Below the pieces are notes generated by a model. The model saw only the letters and a list, made by a program, of their open reading frames with translations. It made no database searches and was not told where the DNA came from. Shown one piece after another: positions 17,359 through 25,780 of a stretch of DNA of 64,000 nt (positions are counted from its first letter, which is position 1; every line of letters begins with the position of its first letter). The position numbers and the translations under genes are program-made. The stretch comes from Paenibacillus donghaensis (GTDB lineage: Bacteria > Bacillota > Bacilli > Paenibacillales > Paenibacillaceae). Location of the stretch: positions 3,162,001 through 3,226,000 of the forward strand of contig NZ_CP021780.1 of assembly GCF_002192415.1 (NCBI RefSeq). Reading direction: 5' to 3'.

Positions 17359-17585
17359 AAATCCGCCCTGGTTCACCATGCAGGCGGGTGACTTGACAGG
17401 TTTCGTTCATAACAGGAGCTATACGGTCCGTTAGGACGTTGGTTACCAGAAGTTCGGGTGGAGGGAGTGTTTGGGTTAAGGTAGCGCGATCCCATAACCT
17501 TCTCGATCGAGTAACCTTCTTTATCCTCGCAGGCTCCTAAGTAGTAACGGTTATCGGGCTTGGTTATCCTCGCTGGTACTAACAG

Positions 17586-18497
17586 CTAATCCTCGCCGAT
17601 AATCTCCACTTCCGTTTCCAGCTCCACATCAAACTTGGCTTTGACTGTCTCTCTGACATGCTGGATCAGACCGATATAATCTCCGGCGGTTGCATTGTCG
17701 GCATTGACAATGAAGCCGGCATGCTTGCGGGAGACCTCCGCTCCACCGATCCGTGTGCCTTGCAGACCACTCTCTTGAATCAGTTGCCCGGCGAACCGCC
17801 CCGGCGGACGCTTGAAGACACTTCCGCAGGACGGGTATTCCAGCGGCTGCTTGGATTCGCGCAGGCAGGTCAGCTCATCCATCGCTTTTTTGATCTGCTC
17901 CGCTTCTCCGGCAGCCAAGGCGAACCGGGCCTCAAGCACAATATAATCGCCGCTCGCAAATACGCTCTTGCGGTAGCCCCACTCTAGCTCATCACCCTGC
18001 AGAGTGACCAGTCTTCCCGACTTGTCAACGGCAAGCGCGCTTTGCAGCACATCCTTCACTTCGCCGCCGTAGGCTCCGGCGTTCATGTAGAGCGCTCCGC
18101 CGACTGTGCCGGGAATGCCGCAGGCGAACTCCAGGCCGGCCAACTTCTGCTCCAGCGCGTACCGCGAGACATCGATGATCTTGGCTCCGCACTGGGCATA
18201 GAGCAGCTCCCCGCGGGCTCCCATTTCATTCAGTCCTGCCGTTTGCAGCACAATGCCCCGGATGCCCCCGTCGCGGATAATCAGATTGGAGCCGTTGCCG
18301 AGTACCGTCAGCTTGATGGCATGCTCTGCCGCATATGTAACAACACTTTGAAGCTCTTCGTATGTTGCCGGAGCGGCCAGAATATCGGCTTTTCCGCCCA
18401 TTTTGGTAAATACATGATCTTTCATTAGTTCATAACTTCTCACAGTTCCTGCGGTCATCAGCTGCTGCAGGTCCGCTTGTATTCTGGCAATTGTCAT
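17586..18497 (-). CDS. murB: UDP-N-acetylenolpyruvoylglucosamine reductase MurB
   Basis: An FAD and NADPH dependent enzyme forming UDP-MurNAc for peptidoglycan. FAD-binding motif VLGNGSNLIIRDGGIRG (about 58-75), GGALYMNAGAYGGEV (about 130-144), catalytic serine region SCGSVFKRPPG and C-terminal Glu in ETEVEIIGE. 303 residues is typical. It is followed by repeat DNA at 17400-17585 and preceded by the decayed FhuF-like gene. Confidence 0.95.
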   Translation of the reverse strand: MTIARIQADLQQLMTAGTVRSYELMKDHVFTKMGGKADILAAPATYEELQSVVTYAAEHAIKLTVLGNGSNLIIRDGGIRGIVLQTAGLNEMGARGELLYAQCGAKIIDVSRYALEQKLAGLEFACGIPGTVGGALYMNAGAYGGEVKDVLQSALAVDKSGRLVTLQGDELEWGYRKSVFASGDYIVLEARFALAAGEAEQIKKAMDELTCLRESKQPLEYPSCGSVFKRPPGRFAGQLIQESGLQGTRIGGAEVSRKHAGFIVNADNATAGDYIGLIQHVRETVKAKFDVELETEVEIIGED

Positions 18498-18642
18498 CTT
18501 TCATACTCCTTTAACCATGTAATAATGGCAGTCCTTGATTCCATGGTTACATCTTGCTGTAGCACAGAAACAGTAGGCACCCACAACTTTAACAACGAAC
18601 AGGCTCCCTTGTCAATGACGGGAACCTTGCGTTATGCCTATT

Positions 18643-18955
18643 TTAATGGCTGTCTGAAGCTGCGGCCTGCTTGCGATATTCCGTCCGGCGTTCAGCCCGT
18701 TCTGCTTCCTTGAGTCTTGGACAGTTGTAGCAATATTGGCCGCCTTCGATCCGATAATACAAGCAGCATCGATTGCGCATCATTACCTTCTTCGCAGGAT
18801 CATCAATCGCCTCAATCCGGCGGATGACAACGTTGAAGGGGTTCTTCGCCAGACCAAAGGCCCTCAGCGGCCTCATAGGAATAGAGTGCACCCTCTGGCG
18901 GAGCAGACAGAATATCAAACTTATCCTGTAGTTCCTTAATCTGCGCCTCAGTCAT
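18643..18955 (-). pseudogene. FhuF-like ferric-siderophore reductase, internally deleted and frameshifted
   Basis: The C-terminal part has the FhuF [2Fe-2S] signature CCLYYRIEGGQYCYNCP (C-C-x10-C-x2-C). The N-terminal part reads MTEAQIKELQDKFDIL and then SAPPEGALYSYE from ATG 18955 in another frame. Together they make about 105 codons against about 250 in the family, so the middle is lost. It starts 10 bp after the ATPase gene of the siderophore operon, where a reductase that releases iron would be expected. Confidence 0.75.
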
Positions 18956-18964
18956 CCGGCGATC

Positions 18965-19771
18965 CTACATTCCTGCTGCCTTATAAGCAGCAAGCTCATA
19001 GGGCAGACAGAGAGGAACGCCAGTACGCGGATCTGGCACAATATCACACTCAATGCCAAATACTTTGCGGAGTACGGCCGGAGTCATTACCTCCACAGGG
19101 CTGCCCTCACTGATCACTGTTCCCGATTTGATCGCCACCATATGCTGCGCATAACGTGAAGCGTGATTCAAATCATGTACTACCATAACGATAGTTCGCC
19201 CCTCTTCCATGTTCAGCTTCTGCAGCAGCTGCAGAACCTCCAGCTGATGGGCCATATCCAGGAAGGTGGTAGGTTCATCCAGAAACAGAATGTCTGTCTG
19301 CTGGGCCAGCGCCATCGCGATCCAGGCCCGCTGCCGCTGTCCGCCGGAGAGCCGGTCAATCGGCCGGTCGTGGAATTCTTCCATCCCCGTAACCGTAATC
19401 GCTGATGCGATGATGCTGCGGTCCTCAGGACTCATGGTTCCGAAGCCCTTCTGATGCGGGTACCTTCCATAGCTGACCAGCTCCGACACGGTTAAACCGT
19501 CAGGAGCAGTAGGATTCTGCGGCAGAATAGCCAGTTGACGGGCTACCTCCTTGGTGGACAGGTTATGGATGGATTTGCCGTCAAGCATCACACTGCCGCT
19601 CTTTGGTTTCATAATGCGGGCCATCGTCTTCAGAATGGTTGATTTGCCGGAGCCGTTGGCCCCAACAAGAGCCGTGATTTTGCCTGTTGGCAGCGTCAGG
19701 TTCAGACCTTCAACAATGGTAGCCTCCGCATACCCTATGCTCAACTCTTTCGTATTTAACCGCTCTGACAT
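18965..19771 (-). CDS. Iron-siderophore ABC transporter ATP-binding protein (FecE/FhuC type)
   Basis: About 268 residues from the ATG at 19771 with GGAGTGAG upstream. Walker [11 protein letters not shown]-loop ILPQNP, signature [10 protein letters not shown], Walker [13 protein letters not shown] and the H-loop His in VHDLNHA are all intact. It energises the FecCD-type permeases encoded just upstream. Last intact gene of the operon. Confidence 0.94.
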   Translation of the reverse strand: MSERLNTKELSIGYAEATIVEGLNLTLPTGKITALVGANGSGKSTILKTMARIMKPKSGSVMLDGKSIHNLSTKEVARQLAILPQNPTAPDGLTVSELVSYGRYPHQKGFGTMSPEDRSIIASAITVTGMEEFHDRPIDRLSGGQRQRAWIAMALAQQTDILFLDEPTTFLDMAHQLEVLQLLQKLNMEEGRTIVMVVHDLNHASRYAQHMVAIKSGTVISEGSPVEVMTPAVLRKVFGIECDIVPDPRTGVPLCLPYELAAYKAAGM

Positions 19772-19848
19772 ATATCTCACTCCTATAGTTAGTATAGATT
19801 GCTTGATTGAACGTGAATTCGCAAATGATCAGATGTATTCACTGCAGG

Positions 19849-20883
19849 CTAAGCTTTCGACCGGGCCAGCAGATATAAAAAGTAAGGGGCGCCAATTACG
19901 GCAACGACGATGCCTGTGGGAATCTCGGCAGGCTGCAGAATCCAGCGGCCGATGGTGTCGGCCGTGATCATCAGCAAGGCGCCGGTCAATGCGGTGGCCG
20001 GCAGCAGCACCTGATGGCGCGGGCCTACCAGCCTGCGGGCCAGATGCGGCGAGATCAAGCCGACGAAACCAATGCCGCCGCTGACGGCTACACAGGACCC
20101 GGCGAGGGCAACTGCCGCCGCCAGCAGGAGGATCCGTTCCTTCTCCAGCCGCATGCCCAGCCCCGCGGCAGTAGAATCGCCCAGGTTCAGCACATTCAGC
20201 ACCCTGGACTTGAACATGGCGAACGGCAGCAGGACCAAGAGCCAGGGCAGCAGAGCCAGCACAAACTTCCAGTCTCCGCCCCAGATCTTGCCGGCGATCC
20301 AGGTCGCCACAAATTGATAATTTCGCGGGTCCAGCCTCAGGGACAGCACCAGCTGCCAGGCATAGATTCCCGCCGTAACCGCAATCCCGATCAGGATCAG
20401 CCGGGTGGGCGACAGGCCGTCCGCCCTGCGGAAGGCCAGAACATAGATCAGGGCTGCCGTCAGAGCAGCCCCGGCCAGCGCCAGCAGCGGCAGAACGAAC
20501 ACTGGAGCCGACGTAGTGGCCGGGAAGAAAGAGATAAAGATCAGTACGGCGAACCCGGCACCGGCATTGATGCCCAGGGTAGAGGACTCTGCCAGCGCAT
20601 TACGCGACAGGCTCTGCAGGATACAGCCGGAAACGGCAAACCCGGCACCAACAAGCAGCGATATGACGATCCGGGGCAGCCGGAAATCAAACAGGATCAG
20701 CTGCTGCTGAGCTGTGCCTGCACCGGTTAAGGTGCGCAGCACCTCCAGCGGGGACAGCCGCATATAGCCCGTGTTCATACTGACAATGAACATGATGACT
20801 ATCAGCAGGCCCAGCAGCGACAGAATCGCTGCTCCCCGTTTGCGGCGGCGCTTCTCCACCGCAGCCATGGTGACAACGTTCAT
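19849..20883 (-). CDS. FecCD-family iron-siderophore permease (second subunit)
   Basis: 344 residues with about nine to ten membrane helices. Family motifs include RLPRIVISLLVGAGFAVSGC, NALAESSTLGINAGAGF and GFVGLISPHLARRLVGPRH near the C-terminus (coupling EAA-like loop). It overlaps the first permease gene by 4 bp (ATGA), so the two are translated together and likely form a heterodimer. Confidence 0.93.
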   Translation of the reverse strand: MNVVTMAAVEKRRRKRGAAILSLLGLLIVIMFIVSMNTGYMRLSPLEVLRTLTGAGTAQQQLILFDFRLPRIVISLLVGAGFAVSGCILQSLSRNALAESSTLGINAGAGFAVLIFISFFPATTSAPVFVLPLLALAGAALTAALIYVLAFRRADGLSPTRLILIGIAVTAGIYAWQLVLSLRLDPRNYQFVATWIAGKIWGGDWKFVLALLPWLLVLLPFAMFKSRVLNVLNLGDSTAAGLGMRLEKERILLLAAAVALAGSCVAVSGGIGFVGLISPHLARRLVGPRHQVLLPATALTGALLMITADTIGRWILQPAEIPTGIVVAVIGAPYFLYLLARSKA

Positions 20884-21941
20884 GATATTCCTCCCCTTCT
20901 CTTGCTAGCAAGATAAATGAAGAAAGGAACGCCAATGATCGCGATCAAAGCGCCGAGCGGTGTCTCATAAGGGGCATTAATCATTCTTGCGCCAATATCG
21001 GCGAGAATGATCAGCAGACTGCCCAGTACGGCGGAGCAAGGAATGATCCAGCGGTAATCCACCCCTACCAGATAACGAGTGATATGCGGAATAATCAGTC
21101 CGACAAAAGCAACCGGCCCTACCGCTGCTACAGCAGTTCCGGCAAGAACAGTGACCACAATCATACCGCCAAGCTGTACCAGCCTTGTGCGCTGCCCCAA
21201 GCCTGCGGCCACATCTCTGCCCAGACTGAGCAGGGTAATGGAACGGGACAACATCAGAGCGGCCAGCAAGGCTGCTCCCACAACAGGACCCATGATCTTC
21301 AGCTGTGTCCAATTGGCGCCGCCAATACCTCCGGCCAGCCAGAAGGCGATGTCCTGTGAGAGATGAAACAAGATCGCTACGCCCTGGCTGAGCGCCAGCA
21401 GCAAGGAACTTACAGCCGCTCCGGCGAGCGTGAGCCGCAGCGGCGTCAGCCCATTATAGGACATGGACCCGATGCCGAATACAATTAACGACGCGACTGC
21501 GGCCCCCAGGAAGCAATACAGCATAAGATACGTAAACGGCAGTCCGGGAGCAAAGGCAAACACCAAGGCCAAGGCTACCCCTGCCCCGGCGTTTAGTCCG
21601 AGCAGGCCGGAGTCTGCGAGCGGGTTGCGGGTCATGCCTTGCATGATCGCCCCCGCTACAGCAAAGCAGGCACCAACCAATGCTCCGGCCAGCGCGCGCG
21701 GAATTCTTAAAGTCCGGATCACCTGGTGCTGCATCGCCTCGGGATTGAAGTGGAATACCGCTTCCCATACGGTAGCCAGCTTAATATCGGCAGCTCCCAC
21801 CGAGACGGAAGCCGCCAGGCCAAATGCTATGGCAGCAAGCCCCAGAATGAGAATAGTGAGGGCCGCTGCCGGGCGTGCCTGCAAGGGTTTGTCCATTGCA
21901 GGTTGTGTTGTGGTGTCTGTGTAATCCGGTGCTGGGACCAT
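20880..21941 (-). CDS. FecCD-family iron-siderophore permease (first subunit)
   Basis: About 353 residues from the ATG at 21941, where AAGGAG lies 6 bases before; a TTG and an ATG further upstream are weaker. Motifs: RIPRALAGALVGACFAVAG, NPLADSGLLGLNAGAG and GFVGLIIPHITRYLVGVDY. Upstream of it is a Fur-like box, separate from that of the binding protein gene, so the permease-ATPase part may have its own promoter. Confidence 0.92.
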   Translation of the reverse strand: MVPAPDYTDTTTQPAMDKPLQARPAAALTILILGLAAIAFGLAASVSVGAADIKLATVWEAVFHFNPEAMQHQVIRTLRIPRALAGALVGACFAVAGAIMQGMTRNPLADSGLLGLNAGAGVALALVFAFAPGLPFTYLMLYCFLGAAVASLIVFGIGSMSYNGLTPLRLTLAGAAVSSLLLALSQGVAILFHLSQDIAFWLAGGIGGANWTQLKIMGPVVGAALLAALMLSRSITLLSLGRDVAAGLGQRTRLVQLGGMIVVTVLAGTAVAAVGPVAFVGLIIPHITRYLVGVDYRWIIPCSAVLGSLLIILADIGARMINAPYETPLGALIAIIGVPFFIYLASKRRGGIS

Positions 21942-21986
21942 GTTCGTCTCCTTATTCATAAGCAACCAATCCTTAGATTCTTCAGA

Positions 21987-22013
21987 TGATAACAAGTATC
22001 ATTCTCATTATCG
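21987..22013. promoter_or_regulatory. Fur-like box before the permease genes
   Basis: GATAACAAGTATCATTCTCATTATC. The 19-base window ending TCATTATC matches the GATAATGATAATCATTATC consensus at about 13 of 19 positions. It lies upstream of the first permease gene, between it and a terminator. It suggests iron repression at this internal promoter. Confidence 0.55.
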
Positions 22014-22058
22014 CAAATAATCTCTTGATGTACAATCCGGTTCAGGGAATAATCCGCT

Positions 22059-22106
22059 AAAAAAAGGTGCAGGTCTTCATATCCACCAGGGATACTGGAC
22101 CTGCAC
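22059..22106 (-). terminator. Rho-independent terminator after the siderophore binding protein gene
   Basis: Stem GTGCAGGTC/GACCTGCAC followed on the minus strand by T7. It separates the binding protein gene from the permease genes, which explains the second Fur-like box. Confidence 0.85.
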
Positions 22107-22120
22107 ACATTACAGTGTTC

Positions 22121-23146
22121 TTATTTCACCAAGCTGGCCAGCGTATCATCAATGATCTTAGAGCCTGCATTGGCTCCACTGTAGAGCCAGCTGGTCTTCG
22201 AGCTGAACTCATGCACATGGCCGGCCTTGACGGCAGGGATCGCCTTCCAGATGTCACTGTTCGTGATCTCGGCACCTTCGGTCTTGTCGCTGTTCACCAG
22301 AATGATATGGTCCGCTGTCAGTTCAGACAGCTTCTCCAGCGATATCGCGTTCCAGTTCGTTCTGGTCTCTTCCGGAATATCTGTCACCAGATTAGGCATA
22401 GTCACGCCAAGGTCGTTGTAGAGGACAGCCCCGCTGCTGCGTGTGGCATCTACAATGAAGAAGCTCTTCGATGCCAGCCATAATACGGCTACAGAGTCAT
22501 CGCCAATGGAGGCTTGTAGCTTCTCCTTGGCATCGGCAGCCTTCTCGTCGTATGTCTTGAGCGCTTGCTCAGCCTCGGCTGTCTTGTTCAGCAGCTCGCC
22601 AATCTTAAGCAGTTGCTTACGCCAGTCATTGTTCAGCTCATCTCCAAGCACATAGGTAGGGGCAATCTTGCTTAATTGATCATAGAGGCCGTTCTGCACC
22701 TGGGCTTCCGATTGGATCAGAATGAAATCCGGAGTGAAGCTGGTAACTGCCTCCAGCGGAAGATCGTAGCTGATAGCAGGAATATCCTTAAGCTCTGTGG
22801 ATAAATAATCCTGAACACCCTTAGTAATGGACCATTGTGCGACCGGGGTCACGTCAAGCGTTACCAGATAATCCTCCAGATAAGAGCCCAACACCCGCTG
22901 CGGGTTAGCCGGGATGGTCACTTCATGCCCCATCGCATCAGTTACTGTCCGAGGCTCAGCGGCTGGAGCTTCCGTAGCTGCTGGAGCTTCTGTCGCTGCT
23001 GCGGCCGTTGGAGCCGTTGTAGCCCCCGCATTAGCTGCATTCCCGGCGTTGTTATTCCCGCAAGCGGATAAGAACAGCATGGCTGTCAACAGCGCTGTAA
23101 TCGCTACCTTAGTGCTGGCCGATCCCTTTTTATTAATCAAAAACAT
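22121..23146 (-). CDS. Iron-siderophore ABC transporter substrate-binding lipoprotein
   Basis: 341 residues with signal peptide and lipobox (FLSACGNNN, Cys near 29), an Ala/Thr-rich linker, then the class III binding fold: RTVTDAMGHEVTIPANPQRVLG (helical-backbone type, about 65-85) and later VTSFTPDFILIQSE and LSELTADHIILVNSD. The ligand is not predictable beyond ferric siderophore. AGGAGGGG precedes the ATG. A Fur box lies 75-95 bp upstream. Confidence 0.9.
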   Translation of the reverse strand: MFLINKKGSASTKVAITALLTAMLFLSACGNNNAGNAANAGATTAPTAAAATEAPAATEAPAAEPRTVTDAMGHEVTIPANPQRVLGSYLEDYLVTLDVTPVAQWSITKGVQDYLSTELKDIPAISYDLPLEAVTSFTPDFILIQSEAQVQNGLYDQLSKIAPTYVLGDELNNDWRKQLLKIGELLNKTAEAEQALKTYDEKAADAKEKLQASIGDDSVAVLWLASKSFFIVDATRSSGAVLYNDLGVTMPNLVTDIPEETRTNWNAISLEKLSELTADHIILVNSDKTEGAEITNSDIWKAIPAVKAGHVHEFSSKTSWLYSGANAGSKIIDDTLASLVK

Positions 23147-23219
23147 TAAGTACCCCTCCTATTTATTTACATCCATGGTCAGTCAAAGGTTGGTTGTCCT
23201 CCGCTTCACTTTCTTAAAT

Positions 23220-23238
23220 GATATTGATTCTCATTATC
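23220..23238. promoter_or_regulatory. Fur box upstream of the siderophore binding protein gene
   Basis: GATATTGATTCTCATTATC differs from the 19-base Fur consensus at 3 positions. Its place before a siderophore lipoprotein gene supports iron-dependent repression by Fur. Confidence 0.8.
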
Positions 23239-23322
23239 TATGTCAACATAAAAATTAATAAATTTGCATAAAACAAAATTTCATCTTTCATCTATGGCTG
23301 CATATTTCCCTTCATAAGAAGA

Positions 23323-23360
23323 GAAAAAGGCGGTGCTCCCTACTTCAGGAGACCGCCTTA
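23323..23360 (-). terminator. Rho-independent terminator after the KimA-like gene
   Basis: On the minus strand AAGGCGGT pairs with ACCGCCTT (23352-23359 with 23327-23334), with an inner CTCC/GGAG pairing, and is followed by TTTTTCTC. Confidence 0.8.
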
Positions 23361-23382
23361 ACGCCAATCAGGAACGATTTAT

Positions 23383-23480
23383 TTGAAATATAAGAATTTA
23401 TATGTTTCACGCTATAAATTGTCCTTCTATTTCTCGCTGAAACGCCCCGTCCTTCAAAAGGACGGCGTAGCCGTTTCTAC
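23383..23480 (-). repeat. Long hairpin element of the GAAACGG family (copy 3), overlaps the stop codon of the KimA-like gene
   Basis: Read on the minus strand: AAGTAGAAACGGCTACGCCG, then GTCCTTTTGAAGGAC, GGGCGTTTCAGCGAGAAATA, then GAAGGACAATTTATAGCGTG and the tail ATAAATTCTTATATTTCAA. The TAG of AAGTAG is the stop codon of the upstream gene. The same long form recurs at 43834 and 52160. Confidence 0.85.
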
Positions 23481-25294
23481 TTGTGTAAATGATAAGGCAC
23501 GGTTGCGACCACAATGTCCTTCTGGTTCATCAGATAGGAGCGGATAAACAAGCTGGTCTGATTATGCAGCACTGCCTGCCACCAGTGTTTGGTGATAAAC
23601 TGCGGGATCAGAATCGTAATGTGGTCGGTGGTCGCTGTCTTCCATTCCACGGTGTCGATGAACTTCACCAGCGGGCGCAGAATACTGCGGTACCGTGAAC
23701 GAAGCACAATCAGCCGGACGCCGGGGTTCCACTCCTCCCACTTCTGCTCCATTTTGCAGATCTCTTCCTCATCAAAGCCTACATAGACTGCAACTACATT
23801 CTCCGTCAGCGATTTGGCGTAACTGATGGAATGAAGCACCGCACGGGTCACACCCGCAACAGGAACTACTACCGTACTGCCCTTAATCATCGGCTTATCG
23901 GTAGCTGGACAGATCCGCAGCTCATCTGCCGTATTCATATAGTGGCTGTGGATGCGGTAGAACACGAACATGACAGCGGGCAGGAAGATGAAGGCCACCC
24001 AGACACTGGAGAACTTGGTGATAATAAAGATAAGTGTAATCGTCAAGGTCGTCAGCATGCCGATTGTGTTCACGACGAATTTTTGCTGCCAGCCTTTCGG
24101 CTTCTTTTTGTACCAATGGACCATCATCCCCAGCTGTGACAATGTGAAGGGAATGAACACTCCAACCGCGTACAAGGGAATCAGCCCTTCAGTATTTCCG
24201 TGAAAAGCGGCCACCAGCAGCGCAGACAACACACCGAGGAAAATAATCCCGTTAGAGAAGCCCAGCCGGTCCCCGCGCACCATGAAGGCATGCGGCATAT
24301 ATTTATCCTTCGCAAACATAAAGGCCAGCAGCGGAAACGCCGAGTAGGCTGTATTGGCCGCCAGGAACAGGATTACCGCAGTAATCGCTTGAATGAAGAA
24401 ATACAAAGCACCACGCCCGAAGGTGGATTCGGTAATCTGTGAGATCACGGTAGACTTCTCATTCGGCATGATACCGTACCAGTAAGCCAGCAAGGTGATC
24501 CCGGTGAACATCAGCCCCAGAATGGCTCCCATAATCATCAGCGTTTTGGCGGCATTTTTCTCCGCAGGTGCTTTGAAGTTGGGGATCGCATTGGACATCG
24601 CCTCCACACCCGTAAGCGCCGAACAGCCGGAGCTGAACGCCTTCAAGAGCAGGAACAGACTGACGTTGGACACCGCAGCCCCAATCTCGGGCACGTCGGC
24701 ATGGGCACCACCGGTCAAATATTTAAACACACCGGAGATAATCAATACAAAGATGGACACAACAAACAAATATACAGGAATAGCAATGAAAGAGGCCGAT
24801 TCGGTAACACCGCGCAGGTTCATGATCGTCAGCAGCAGGATAACCGTCACTGCGATCAGCACCGTATGGTTATGCAGGCTTGGAAAAGCCGAGGTGATCG
24901 CATCCGTCCCCGCCGAAGCACTTACCGCAACCGTCAGAATATAGTCCACCAATAGCGAGCCTCCGGCCAGCAGGCCTGTGGGAATCCCCAGATTGTTTTT
25001 GGCGACAATGTAGGCGCCCCCGCCCTGCGGATAGGCGAAGATCGTCTGCCGGTAGGAGAAGATCAGGATAGCCAGCAGGCCCAATACGGCTATAGCAATG
25101 GGCAACGAGTACCAGATAGCTGTGAAGCCTGCCGCTACCAGCACAATCAGAATTTGTTCCGTACCATACGCCACTGACGAGAGTGCGTCTGAGGACAGAA
25201 CAGCCAGAGCTTTAACCTTGGATAACTTTTCATGATCGAGTTCGTTCGACTTCATCGGACGCCCGATCAATAGTCGCTTTACCTTGCTTACCAT
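23477..25294 (-). CDS. kimA: KimA-type potassium uptake transporter (APC superfamily)
   Basis: About 605 residues from the ATG at 25294, close to the 607 of B. subtilis KimA. Twelve hydrophobic segments (first near AVLSSDALSSVAYGTEQIL, a conserved KimA start) and a soluble C-terminal USP-like domain (STVVVPVAGVTRAVLHSIS onward). KimA imports K+ and is inhibited by c-di-AMP. A c-di-AMP riboswitch in the leader supports the call strongly. Its last codon and stop lie in a dispersed hairpin repeat. Confidence 0.92.
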   Translation of the reverse strand: MVSKVKRLLIGRPMKSNELDHEKLSKVKALAVLSSDALSSVAYGTEQILIVLVAAGFTAIWYSLPIAIAVLGLLAILIFSYRQTIFAYPQGGGAYIVAKNNLGIPTGLLAGGSLLVDYILTVAVSASAGTDAITSAFPSLHNHTVLIAVTVILLLTIMNLRGVTESASFIAIPVYLFVVSIFVLIISGVFKYLTGGAHADVPEIGAAVSNVSLFLLLKAFSSGCSALTGVEAMSNAIPNFKAPAEKNAAKTLMIMGAILGLMFTGITLLAYWYGIMPNEKSTVISQITESTFGRGALYFFIQAITAVILFLAANTAYSAFPLLAFMFAKDKYMPHAFMVRGDRLGFSNGIIFLGVLSALLVAAFHGNTEGLIPLYAVGVFIPFTLSQLGMMVHWYKKKPKGWQQKFVVNTIGMLTTLTITLIFIITKFSSVWVAFIFLPAVMFVFYRIHSHYMNTADELRICPATDKPMIKGSTVVVPVAGVTRAVLHSISYAKSLTENVVAVYVGFDEEEICKMEQKWEEWNPGVRLIVLRSRYRSILRPLVKFIDTVEWKTATTDHITILIPQFITKHWWQAVLHNQTSLFIRSYLMNQKDIVVATVPYHLHK

Positions 25295-25375
25295 TGTAGA
25301 AACAGTTCCTCTCTTGGTGAGTTGAAACGGTGTTACCGCGCGCACTTTTCATTGGTGGATTTCATAAATTCAGGC

Positions 25376-25428
25376 ACAAAAATAAGCCTACGGAAATGAT
25401 CCGCATGCTTACGGCATGGTCATTATCC
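25376..25428 (-). terminator. Probable riboswitch-controlled terminator
   Basis: On the minus strand, AATGACCATGC can pair with GCATGCGGATCATT around a TTACG-like loop, followed by CCGTAGGCTTATTTTTG. It sits between the c-di-AMP aptamer and the start codon of the KimA-like gene, as expected for an attenuator. The T tract is short. Confidence 0.5.
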
Positions 25429-25429
25429 C

Positions 25430-25592
25430 ACCTTTGCTTACGAGGTTAGCTGGCGGATTCGGGCTGTGGTAGCCCTACGGTCCGGTCCTCTAGACCTTTG
25501 CGATTCACCCCTTTGGCCCTTGTGGCCAAGTGTGGTTCCCCCGTTTTCCCTTGCGGAAAATTCAGCGCATATTCAACTTCTCACAAGGTCTA
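25430..25592 (-). promoter_or_regulatory. c-di-AMP riboswitch (ydaO-yuaA type) upstream of the KimA-like gene
   Basis: On the minus strand the conserved ydaO words occur in order: CGCTGAATTTTCCGCAAGG, ACGGGGGAACCA, AGGGGTGAATCG, AGGGCTACCACAGCCCGAAT and CCGCCAGCTAACCTCGTAAG. This class turns genes off when c-di-AMP is high. The gene it precedes fits the class exactly. Outer limits are approximate. Confidence 0.93.
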
Positions 25593-25690
25593 ATATTAGT
25601 CTACAACCCGCCTTCCGTAAAGCGGAGAAATAAATGAAAAAAGAATGAAAAAAGTACCAAAAGGAGCAAATAGATCATCCTGTAGGTTAC

Positions 25691-25720
25691 TCTCTTTCAT
25701 TCTCTTTCATTATCTTTCAT
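25691..25720. repeat. Three direct 10 bp repeats upstream of the KimA-like gene
   Basis: TCTCTTTCAT, TCTCTTTCAT, TATCTTTCAT lie end to end upstream of the riboswitch. They could bind a regulator or be simple slippage repeats. No function can be assigned. Confidence 0.6.
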
Positions 25721-25780
25721 TAGCCCTTCGGCCCGTGTTTTTCTAGGGAAACGACTGCAATTTTAACTAAAAATATTCGC

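Larger units (their letters stand above)
15624..17413 (+). mobile_element. IS110-family (IS1111-like) insertion sequence, transposase frameshifted
   Basis: About 1,790 bp. ATGAACGAAACC (15629-15640) near the left end is the inverse of GGTTTCGTTCAT (17399-17410) near the right end; subterminal inverted repeats are a mark of the IS1111 subgroup. The ends are estimated from the split repeat module (GGATATAG on the left, GGAGCTATACGGTCC on the right) and may be off by several bases. The 3' non-coding part is about 520 bp, large enough for a bridge RNA. Confidence 0.75.
15326..17549. repeat. Dispersed intergenic element, type C, interrupted by an IS110-family element
   Basis: The left terminus CGTTACTACTTAGGGTCCCC (15326) and the right terminus GGCTCCTAAGTAGTAACG (to 17549) are inverted repeats of each other. 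Type-C modules lie at about 15466 (GGACTCAGGAGCCTCTATTT), 15508 and 15566 (ATATAGAGGCTATGCGGTCC). A fourth is split at about 15620 and 17414 by the IS. Without the IS it would be about 435 bp, longer than the other copies, so it may be compound. Confidence 0.65.
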
